A stretch of DNA of 64,000 bases from Oscillospiraceae bacterium (lineage in GTDB: Bacteria > Bacillota > Clostridia > Oscillospirales > Oscillospiraceae). The notes under the pieces are model-generated. The model made no database searches. It was given only the letters and a program-made list of their open reading frames with translations, and was not told where the DNA came from. Both the position numbers and the translations under genes were made by a program. Shown here one piece after another: positions 47,715 to 54,477 of this stretch. The stretch's first letter is position 1; each line of letters starts with the position of its first letter. The DNA lies in contig JAFTFT010000005.1 of NCBI GenBank assembly GCA_017458335.1, positions 1 to 64,000 on the forward strand, written 5' to 3'.

Positions 47715-47804
47715 CATAAGAAAGTTTTGAAAAACAGGGTAACTGTCTGACAGGTTGGCAAAAGGAATACCGGTCTGCTGTTTATGCGGCAGGCCGGTAT
47801 TTGT
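47715..47804 (+). terminator. Structured repeat element, copy 3, ending in a terminator
   Basis: CATAAGAAAG then TTTTGAAAAACAGGGTAACTG resembles the heads at 1837 and 2659. The 3' part is a strong terminator: ACCGGTCTGC pairs with GCAGGCCGGT (one G-U), then T-rich sequence. It ends the first dmsAB transcript. Confidence 0.6.
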
Positions 47805-47975
47805 ATTATCTCAACAAACCGATTCTATTATTTCCCTTCTCTAACATAAATCAGCAGGAAATTCAGAATGCCATACAGTCCTTTATCCAAAAACTCCTTG
47901 TCGTATACTCCGAATTCATGTAATCAGGGAACATCAATCATCACATGACCGTTCTCCTTGACAAATGGTAGTATT

Positions 47976-48053
47976 TTATGCCTCCTCCTCATCCACCAGA
48001 GTCGAGCCAGTATCGTAGAGAACCCAATCAATTGAAGGCGTTATTTTATCCAT
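47976..48053 (-). pseudogene. 5' remnant of a HAD-type hydrolase gene
   Basis: 25 codons starting at ATG 48053 (DWVLYDTGSTLVDEEE, the first HAD motif with DTGSTLVDE) and then a stop. The ATG overlaps the stop of the AlbA-type gene (TAATG), so it was once a coupled downstream gene. Nothing of the remaining ~200 residues is visible in the next 170 bases. Confidence 0.55.
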
Positions 48054-49384
48054 TACAGTACTTTCCAATAACCCGTTTTGTTTGAACCGATCCGCTGTAT
48101 CAGCTTTCTGCTTTTCAGTGCTGCGAGCAGCCGGGATATTGTTCTCTCTGACTTTCCGGACGCATCCGACAGTTCTGCGTTTGTCATGGACGGTGATTGC
48201 TTCAGCAAAGAAAGCAGCATCAGCTCTGCTTCGGTTATCCCGCCATTTATCCCGCCATCCTTTGGCGGGATATTCCGGTCATCCCTTGAGAATTCAAGGG
48301 TGAAAGCCGTCTCCTCATTTATGTACGATACTTCGACACCCGCTTCATTGCAAAGCGTGTAGATCTTCCTGATCCCCGATCCGAAGGTTTCAACATCCTT
48401 GCAGAGATAAAGCGTTTTTGCAATCACTTCATTTCTCAGGTACGAACGGATATCTCTGGTATAAAAGTCTATCGGTTCAAACTCATTGGCAAAGGAGCCC
48501 GGGTTGCAGATGGAAATACGGTTCGAGAAAATATCTATTTCATGCTGGACAGAGAGATCATAGCGTGCGTGGGCAAAGCTGTTGATCACAGCTTCTCTTA
48601 TGGCATCGACCGGGATCTCGGGGATTTCTTTCCGGTGAATCCCATCTCCGCTCATCTCAACCCGCCAGCGGATGTTCTTTACGATGTATGTCACTGCCGC
48701 GTCGATCAGTTCAAATATATTCCCCTCCGTCCGGTCCATATCCAAAAAAGTCTCTTTGTGGTCGGTGGCAAAGACGGCCATTTTCAACGCAATGGGTTTT
48801 CTGGAAGAGAACAGACAAACCCCGGCGTTTGTTAGGTGATTGCCATTCAGGACGCCGAGCTGATCGAGGATCTTCCGTTTATCGAATTCAATCTCCGGAA
48901 GCCTGCCGCAGGAAATGGCAGAATCATAAAAAGCTTTTATTGTCTTTTCGTCAGCGTCGTCTACAGTCTGATTTGTGGTTTTGTCCTCCCAGTTCTCTTC
49001 GTACTCTCTTCGGATCATGATCTTGCGAAGCTCGGAAGGCGAGAGTTCCCTGTCTTCATCCGCGATCCGGATATAATATTTTCCAAAAGCGGAGTAGGGC
49101 ACGTCTTCACCAGAAAATGTAAGAGTGATGACCTCGACACCTTCGATTTCTTCAATATCGACGACGGGTATCAGCTGCGGTTTTATGGATTCGTATACTT
49201 TCCGGGAAACATCACGAAGGGTGGAGTCGGTAATGGTAAATGGATTGGGTGTGCCGTCGTTTCTGAGACCGAAATATACTTTCCCCTGCTTATGCTTGTT
49301 CAGCATGGCAGAAACAGACACCATGGCTTCATTCAGCTCTCCGGTCGTTTTCTTAAATTCCCTGTGTTCGTCTTCCCGCATCAT
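48053..49384 (-). CDS. AlbA_2/Schlafen-type ATP-binding protein with wHTH
   Basis: 443 residues. Residues ~1-120: AlbA_2 domain (EHREFKKTTGELNEAMVSVS, then GKVYFGLRNDGTP). Residues ~230-340: GHKL ATPase-like part (PVDAIREAVINSFAHARYD, then GSGIRKIY). C-terminal ~60: winged helix (LSDASGKSERTISRLLAALK). Such proteins are putative transcription regulators or defence-associated ATPases, very common in accessory regions of gut Bacillota. A GGCGGGAT-type repeat near residue 385 (NIPPKDGGINGGI) is low-complexity linker. Confidence 0.8.
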   Translation of the reverse strand: MMREDEHREFKKTTGELNEAMVSVSAMLNKHKQGKVYFGLRNDGTPNPFTITDSTLRDVSRKVYESIKPQLIPVVDIEEIEGVEVITLTFSGEDVPYSAFGKYYIRIADEDRELSPSELRKIMIRREYEENWEDKTTNQTVDDADEKTIKAFYDSAISCGRLPEIEFDKRKILDQLGVLNGNHLTNAGVCLFSSRKPIALKMAVFATDHKETFLDMDRTEGNIFELIDAAVTYIVKNIRWRVEMSGDGIHRKEIPEIPVDAIREAVINSFAHARYDLSVQHEIDIFSNRISICNPGSFANEFEPIDFYTRDIRSYLRNEVIAKTLYLCKDVETFGSGIRKIYTLCNEAGVEVSYINEETAFTLEFSRDDRNIPPKDGGINGGITEAELMLLSLLKQSPSMTNAELSDASGKSERTISRLLAALKSRKLIQRIGSNKTGYWKVL

Positions 49385-49561
49385 TTGATAAGCCTCCCTT
49401 CCGGTAGTTTATATTTTATCATACGTGGCGGAATAAATCAACTGCGATGGCGGAATAAATGGCGGAACAACAAATTTGAAAAATGCATTTGATCCCTCTC
49501 AGCGTTTTGCAAAAACGCGCAACTCACACGGAGTGTGATCTCTGGGTTTGGGAGGTGTTCC
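49385..49561. other. Intergenic, decayed
   Basis: No gene. The promoter of the AlbA-type gene must be here, but no convincing -35/-10 pair on the minus strand was identified. Confidence 0.3.
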
Positions 49562-49775
49562 CAACGAGCCGGTGTAGAAATTGGCGCAGGTCCGGATCTG
49601 TACACTGCTTGCTAAGTACTGAACATCCATTCGGACACTGCTGACCAATTTGTGAAACCTGTAAGGGTTTGCCCTGCTTGCCAAGTACCAAATCATACAG
49701 GTATGCATTGCTTGCCAGGTAGTAAACATGGACGGCAAAGCACTGCTTGCCGGGTAGTGAAGCCCTGGCGGGCAG
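49562..49775. repeat. Degenerate tandem repeat, unit about 35 bases, five to six copies
   Basis: Units start near 49562 (weak), 49603, 49636, 49672, 49706 and 49741, that is at intervals of 33-36 bases after the first. Each begins with a form of CACTGCTTGCCRRGTAGTRAA followed by ~15 variable bases. Too short and too degenerate for CRISPR. It may be the DNA of a decayed repeat protein or an array of binding sites. Confidence 0.6.
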
Positions 49776-49989
49776 TTACGTGCGGATACAATAACGGTGG
49801 TCCTGAAAAGAATCATTTGGGGAAATCAGGTTGCCTGATTCATTGATCGTTTCCCGCTCCTGAGATTGCTGGGTTCCGATATGGTATTTGTTGGATAGGA
49901 TGGATACGGTAAGGCTAACGGAATGGACGAGCTTTGCCGTTGCCACGGGGAAGCGAGTGATATGGAGTTCGCGACGACATGTTGTATAA

Positions 49990-50222
49990 TTGCGCCTTAC
50001 CCTTCGTGCAGGGGCTTTCGGTTCTTCCAGCAATTTTCGCAAAAGCCCGGACACTTCCGGTTTGCCGAAACGACAAGGTCAGCAGCTCCATCACCTGATC
50101 ATCTATCAGCTTTTCCGGCTATTGTACAAAAGCTTCGACCATCCCACCGTGCGTACATAGCCGATGTATTCTCTCGTTTCGAGTCAGCCGCTTGATCTCG
50201 CTTTGAAGTATTTTGTCCTTTA
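49990..50222 (-). pseudogene. DUF3847-like conjugative-element gene, frameshifted
   Basis: Minus strand reads IKDKILQSEIKRLTRNERIH then RLCTHGGMVEAFVQ before a stop at 50121-50119; beyond it DDQVMELLTLSFRQTG and, after a frame change, RKLLEEPKA. The pattern (basic helix, THRLCxxGGMLE, then DDQVMELL) fits small DUF3847 proteins of Clostridial transfer elements. Broken by a stop and a shift. Confidence 0.5.
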
Positions 50223-50239
50223 TCGGATGCGGTCCGTTG

Positions 50240-50383
50240 TGATCAGAATAGCCTTGCTTATCGCGTTCCTGCCTAGGTGTTTCCATTTGGCCTTCACAGA
50301 TGCAATTCTTTTTGCCTGCCGCTGGCGGATTGATTCAAGCTTAGTCTGTGCAAAATAGGCCATGATCTGTAATGACATGTCCC
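50240..50383 (-). pseudogene. Fragment of a serine resolvase
   Basis: Minus strand reads MAYFAQTKLESIRQRQAKRI then KAKWKHLGRN, closely matching residues ~118-155 of the intact resolvase at 52383-53024 at both DNA and protein level (about 100 bases near 52584-52683). N-terminal catalytic and C-terminal DNA-binding parts are gone. Evidence of a second, related element in the same region. Confidence 0.75.
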
Positions 50384-50496
50384 CCTTCCGAGGCAAATTG
50401 ATACAAGCACACTTTGTGCCCAGGCTATACCAAATACAGCCTGACCACAGTATCGTTTAAGTGCAAAACGGCACACGATTGTGCATACAGACTGAA

Positions 50497-50530
50497 ATTG
50501 GCGTCCCTTCAGAAAAGAAGGAACGCCAAT
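50497..50530 (-). terminator. Terminator of the acyl-CoA ligase gene
   Basis: ATTGGCGT..CTTC pairs with GAAG..ACGCCAAT, just beyond the ligase stop on the minus strand. Confidence 0.6.
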
Positions 50531-50534
50531 CATT

Positions 50535-52244
50535 TTATAAAATGTGTTCTTTTGCCATGTTCTCCAAAAGTTGATAATCAATTTTCCCGCTTGCTGTCAT
50601 GGGCATGGCTTTCAGCATTTGAACTGCGACAGGTTGTTCATAAGCTGATAGTTCTCTTTTTACATATTGCCATATCAGTTTCTCCAGAATGCTATCATCT
50701 GTTGAATCCATTTTTGCTTTTGCAAATACGACAGGAACATGCATACGCGCTTGATCTTCCAAGACAACAACGCCGCAGGTTTCAATTTCATCTAGTTTGC
50801 AGATCAACTCTTCAATTTTCTGAGGGAAAAGCTTGTAAGCGGTTCCATCTCTGTCCCGGGTGATAAAAATGCGTTTGATTCGGCCTTTGATATAGACGAA
50901 GCCATCCTTGTCTACATATCCCAGATCGCCAGTACGTAGCCATCTATTCCCATTTTCATCAGTAATAAAAACTGATTCCGTCGCTTGTGGTTTTTTATAA
51001 TATGCTTTCATTAGACTAGGAGTACTAAAACACAATTCGCCAACTTCGTTATATGGTAGTTCGCTTTGATTCTGTAAGGATATACTTTTTACGATTGTTT
51101 TTGGTAATGGTATTCCAACACTTCCATATTTGTTAATTGTATCTGTAGACGCGCAGAGAGTTGCGGATGATTCTGTCATACCATATCCGTTTGCGTAGAT
51201 TGTTTTTGAATGGCATCGATGCAAGTAGTCATTTATAGCTCGTTCGCTTTTCTCTGTCAAAGCACCACCGCCACCACCAAAATAAATAATGTGACTTAAA
51301 TCAACTTCTTTTTGCGCTATTATTGCATCAACAAATGCAGGACCTGTTACAAAGAATTCTGGCTTATCCTTCACAAACTGTTTTGCGATGGCTTCAGGTT
51401 CTAATTGAATCCAAAGATGAATATCTAGTCCAGCTGCCAACGTCTCATGAAGCATAGTAATACCAAAACCAATAAATGGTGGGAGTGCATCTAAAAATCG
51501 ACGTCTTTTCTCAAGATGATACTCTGCATTTAGTGCTTGAAATGCTACTGCTGTGATACTGTTATTGCTTAACACTGCACCTTTCGGCTCTCCTGTTGTG
51601 CCGCTGGTGTAGACTATGACCGCTGATGCACCGTGGTCGGTGGCTATTGGAGGCTCGCCTGCGCTGTGTTTGAAAAAGTCCCGCCATGTCAAAAATGTGT
51701 GTTTCTTCCGCTCTTCTGCCTTCAAGTGATAACCGAGTTTTATATGCACGGGCATGGAATCAGCAACTCCCAACACCACGACAGGTATATGCAATTTATC
51801 TTTAATGGCTTCCATCTTTTTCAATGCTACATCCAACACCAGAAAAAGCTTACTTTCCGTATTCTCTATGGTGTGTAGGATCTCCTTTTCCGCTAAGGTC
51901 ATATACACCATATTCGCCACAGCACCGATATAGTTGAGTCCATAGATGGCATAAATCGTCTCGGGAGTATGCATAGACATAATGGTGACAATATCTCCAG
52001 GTCGAACACCCATAGCATAAAAGGAACTTGCAGCTTTTTTGATGTTTTCAAGCAAACTGCCATAGCTGATTTTTGTACCATAATATCGCAGGGCAATATC
52101 GGTAAGATGATCCTTATTATTCTCCCATATATATTGATACATGGTACATTTCGGTAGAGGAGCATTTATTGCCTCGTCGGAATAGTATTTCAGCCAAGGC
52201 TTATCGATGGACGGGTATCCGGTCAAGGGCTTGTTCTCAGGCAT
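50535..52244 (-). CDS. AMP-forming acyl-CoA ligase
   Basis: 569 residues from ATG 52244 (GGAGAGAAAAAAC upstream); an ATG at 52268 is possible. N-terminal GYPSIDKPWLKYYSDEAINA is typical of Clostridial stand-alone ligases. Phosphate loop VIVYTSGTTGEPKGAVLSNN near residue 190, YANGYGMTESSATLCAS near 340, and WLRTGDLGYVDKDGFVYIKG near 430 with the hinge, then the catalytic Lys in MPMTASGKIDYQ near the end. It activates a carboxylic acid as acyl-AMP and transfers it to CoA or a carrier. AT-richer than its neighbours, so probably acquired. Confidence 0.85.
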   Translation of the reverse strand: MPENKPLTGYPSIDKPWLKYYSDEAINAPLPKCTMYQYIWENNKDHLTDIALRYYGTKISYGSLLENIKKAASSFYAMGVRPGDIVTIMSMHTPETIYAIYGLNYIGAVANMVYMTLAEKEILHTIENTESKLFLVLDVALKKMEAIKDKLHIPVVVLGVADSMPVHIKLGYHLKAEERKKHTFLTWRDFFKHSAGEPPIATDHGASAVIVYTSGTTGEPKGAVLSNNSITAVAFQALNAEYHLEKRRRFLDALPPFIGFGITMLHETLAAGLDIHLWIQLEPEAIAKQFVKDKPEFFVTGPAFVDAIIAQKEVDLSHIIYFGGGGGALTEKSERAINDYLHRCHSKTIYANGYGMTESSATLCASTDTINKYGSVGIPLPKTIVKSISLQNQSELPYNEVGELCFSTPSLMKAYYKKPQATESVFITDENGNRWLRTGDLGYVDKDGFVYIKGRIKRIFITRDRDGTAYKLFPQKIEELICKLDEIETCGVVVLEDQARMHVPVVFAKAKMDSTDDSILEKLIWQYVKRELSAYEQPVAVQMLKAMPMTASGKIDYQLLENMAKEHIL

Positions 52245-52311
52245 GTTTTTTCTCTCTCCATTCATCATATTATAATCGCAGTTTCAGAAGGTAGACAATT
52301 CGGTACATCAG

Positions 52312-52359
52312 AAAAAGCATGAGATGAGAGCTCAAAATGCTGTCATTTCATGCTTTTTT
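52312..52359. terminator. Bidirectional terminator-like hairpin
   Basis: AAAAAGCATGA pairs with TCATGCTTTTT (T-rich on both strands). It separates the ligase and resolvase genes. Confidence 0.65.
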
Positions 52360-52382
52360 GTCTCTTCCTCAATCAAGATTCA

Positions 52383-53024
52383 TTATATCAGAGCTGTTTC
52401 GGAAAGTCTACCTTCAGAAACAGATAAATTTTCCTCCCAGGCGATAAATCGTCGGTAGAATGTGGTGTGACTCATGCTTAGAAGCTTGGCGGCTTCACGT
52501 GTCGTCAGCTCGCCACCATAACATAGAGCGCAAACAGTTTCAAAGCCTTCCGGATTGGATATCGGGTTTCTTCCTATGTGTTTCCCTTTGGCCTTTGCCG
52601 CTGCAATTCCTTCTGCCTGTCGCTGGCGGATTGATTCACGCTCAGTCTGTGCAAAATAGGCCATGATCTGTAATACCATGTCTGCAATCAGCATTCCGGT
52701 CAGACTGCCCTTTTTCTCCCGAGTATCGAGAAGGTCCATATCCAACACCAGGATATCCGAACCGATTTCTTTCGTAATGCGCTGCCATTCAAAAAGAATG
52801 TCCTTATAATTCCTTCCCAACCGATCAATGCTTTTTACAATAAGGCAGTCGCCCGGCTTCAACCGTTTCAGCAGCCTCTGATATGCCGGACGGTTAAAAT
52901 CCTTGCCGGACTGATAATCACAATAGATATTCCTCTTTGGGATTTTGTACGGTTTCAACGCAATAAGCTGCCGGTCTATATTCTGCTCCCTGGTTGAAAC
53001 CCGCACATATGCGTAATACGCCAT
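52383..53024 (-). CDS. Serine recombinase (resolvase/invertase)
   Basis: 213 residues. Catalytic Ser in YAYVRVSTREQNIDRQL at residue 10, the conserved CLIVKSIDRLGRNYKDI near 60-75 with both catalytic Arg, the E-helix AYFAQTERESIRQRQAEGIA near 120-140, and a C-terminal helix-turn-helix (LTTREAAKLLSMSHTTFYRR). Complete and of normal length. It may resolve or invert DNA of the surrounding element. A palindrome 120 bases upstream could be its site or an operator of the next gene. Confidence 0.9.
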   Translation of the reverse strand: MAYYAYVRVSTREQNIDRQLIALKPYKIPKRNIYCDYQSGKDFNRPAYQRLLKRLKPGDCLIVKSIDRLGRNYKDILFEWQRITKEIGSDILVLDMDLLDTREKKGSLTGMLIADMVLQIMAYFAQTERESIRQRQAEGIAAAKAKGKHIGRNPISNPEGFETVCALCYGGELTTREAAKLLSMSHTTFYRRFIAWEENLSVSEGRLSETALI

Positions 53025-53144
53025 TGCTTTACCTCCTGTAATGTGGTTTCAACCTAATTTACAGCAGGCAAAACGGTACATCATATTTACTTTTTCAAAA
53101 ACTGATCCGTATTGCTTTTCATTGTCACGGCCTCTCATAGAAGA

Positions 53145-53160
53145 AGGCTATACATAGCCT
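53145..53160. promoter_or_regulatory. Palindrome between resolvase and XRE genes
   Basis: AGGCTAT-AC-ATAGCCT, perfect 7-base arms with a 2-base spacer, plus a half site GGTAGCCT at about 53174. Same 7-2-7 geometry as the higBA operator, fitting an XRE-type dimer. Confidence 0.55.
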
Positions 53161-53231
53161 AAATAGTAGCATGGGTAGCCTGCTTTTTCAAGCCCGATTA
53201 TGTATGATTGCAAAAAAAGGGCGGCGATGAT

Positions 53232-53474
53232 ATGGATACGATCACAGCAATAAAGAATAGAATACTTTTCCTATGTGGAGAGCGAAATATCTCGATCAAC
53301 AAGCTTGCTACGATTTGTGGCTTGCCGCCGTCTTCTATAAAGAATATTCTTTATGGCAGGAGCTCTGATCCGAAAATCTTGACGATCAAAAAGATTTGTG
53401 ACGGGTTGGATATTACTCTTGCAGATTTTTTCACTTCTCCTGAATTTGCAACTCTGGAACAAGAAATAAAGTAA
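53232..53474 (+). CDS. Small XRE-type regulator
   Basis: 80 residues from ATG 53232 (GGGCGGCGATGAT upstream, weak). Helix-turn-helix ISINKLATICGLPPSSIKNI followed by ILYGRSSDPKILTIKKICDG and the typical ITLADFFTSPEF tail. Likely autoregulator of the accessory element through the palindrome at 53145-53160. It has its own terminator. Confidence 0.8.
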   Translation: MDTITAIKNRILFLCGERNISINKLATICGLPPSSIKNILYGRSSDPKILTIKKICDGLDITLADFFTSPEFATLEQEIK

Positions 53475-53588
53475 GCAGCAACAGAGGCCCGGTCCGTAAA
53501 GACTGAGCCCCTGCGTTGTCTTGATGTGTCCGTCGTCACCCGCGAAATAGAATAGTGATGAATTGATTATTATATGCTCAAGAAAAAC

Positions 53589-53628
53589 AGAGACCCGGGA
53601 TGTTTCGTCCCGGATCTCTTTAGTTTTT
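53589..53628 (+). terminator. Rho-independent terminator
   Basis: AGAGACCCGGGA pairs with TCCCGG..CTCT, followed by TTTAGTTTTTT. Ends the XRE gene. Confidence 0.8.
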
Positions 53629-53736
53629 TGTTATCGCAGACCCAACGGCAGATTGCCGAGAAGTGTGCGGAACGTATTTTTATAGTCATCAATATCCGCA
53701 AGGCGGGTGAGGGGTGTGATCTTTTTCCTGTGTTAT

Positions 53737-54141
53737 TCAAATTCCTACCAGTGACACGGGAAAAGCAAAAGCATAATCATTTATTGCGCGTACTTTGTCG
53801 GTGTTCTCTATGACCATGCCTCTCATAACAGGCATCCCGAACTTCTTGAGAACGTTAAAGTTTTTCGTCGGCTTATTCGGAGCGATCCCTTTCTTTATCT
53901 CTACCGGATAAATGGACCCATTTTTGACCAGCAGGATATCTACTTCCTTTTTGTCGATATCCCTGTAATAATATAGATAATGTGCAGGATACCACCCTGT
54001 GACGATTAAATCAAGAGTTGACTCCCGATTTAATCGAAATCTTATCGGAAGAACGGCGTCATACTGCTTCGCCAGTGCCGTGGCAAAGTACCAGGCGGCC
54101 ATTATCCGTCCGTTGTTCGGGTCTTCCAGAAAGCGGATCAC
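53737..54141 (-). pseudogene. C-terminal part of a DUF4143/AAA ATPase
   Basis: 134 residues read leftward: MAAWYFATALAKQYD, then YYYRDIDKKEVDILLVKNGS and YPVEIKKGIAPNKPTKNF. This is the nuclease-like DUF4143 end (Glu/Asp...Glu-x-Lys) of the AAA plus DUF4143 proteins, which are about 400-450 residues long. The ATPase half is missing; upstream lies the second riboswitch region. Beyond its stop a further leftward frame (ITPLTRLADIDDYKNTFRTL) hints at more debris. Confidence 0.6.
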
Positions 54142-54252
54142 GGAATTCAGACCGCAGTGCTTCGGGCGAGGGGATAGTCCCGGTGAAGCAGAAACAGAAG
54201 CAGAAACGAAGCAGGATACGCGAAAAAAGAATCAGATATTGAGCAGGTTGCA

Positions 54253-54283
54253 ATTGACTAACCGACAGAAAATATGCTACAGT
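54253..54283 (+). promoter_or_regulatory. Upstream element shared with the first dms operon
   Basis: ATTGACTAAC ... TATGCTACAGT, aligned without gaps to 44055-44085. It lies 20 bases before the RNA element here but about 80 bases before it in the first operon. Confidence 0.4.
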
Positions 54284-54302
54284 CTGAACATCTTTTATAC
54301 CG

Positions 54303-54390
54303 TGTTCCGAGCTGTACACCACCCTCCGGGCGGGTACGGCCGATGAGTGGCGGGGGCAACCGCGCCGCTTGCCTGTTTTGCGAAGGAACA
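54303..54390 (+). ncRNA. Candidate molybdenum/tungsten-cofactor riboswitch, copy 2
   Basis: Same fold as copy 1: TGTTCC (54303-54308) with GGAACA (54385-54390); GCTGTA/TACGGC (one G-U); CCACCC-TCCG-GGCGGG; CGATGAG; GGCGG..CCGCGCC. Differences from copy 1 are few and partly keep pairing (for example TACAGC to TACGGC). That supports selection on structure. Confidence 0.65.
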
Positions 54391-54439
54391 GAAAGCACAT
54401 CCCGATCCAGGTGTCGAGGTGTTCTTTGTGTTCCTTCGC
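54380..54439 (+). promoter_or_regulatory. Alternative stem competing with riboswitch copy 2
   Basis: GCGAAGGAACA (54380-54390) pairs perfectly with TGTTCCTTCGC (54429-54439). It sequesters the same GGAACA strand as the aptamer closing stem. Unlike copy 1 no T tract follows directly, so it may act differently or be a weaker terminator. Confidence 0.6.
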
Positions 54440-54477
54440 ACTGTTATAAATCATACTCAAAGGAGGAGAACTGTATT

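Noticed and set aside
49562-49775. CRISPR array
   Set aside because: The unit is only ~35 bases including the variable part, the repeats are degenerate and there are no cas genes nearby.
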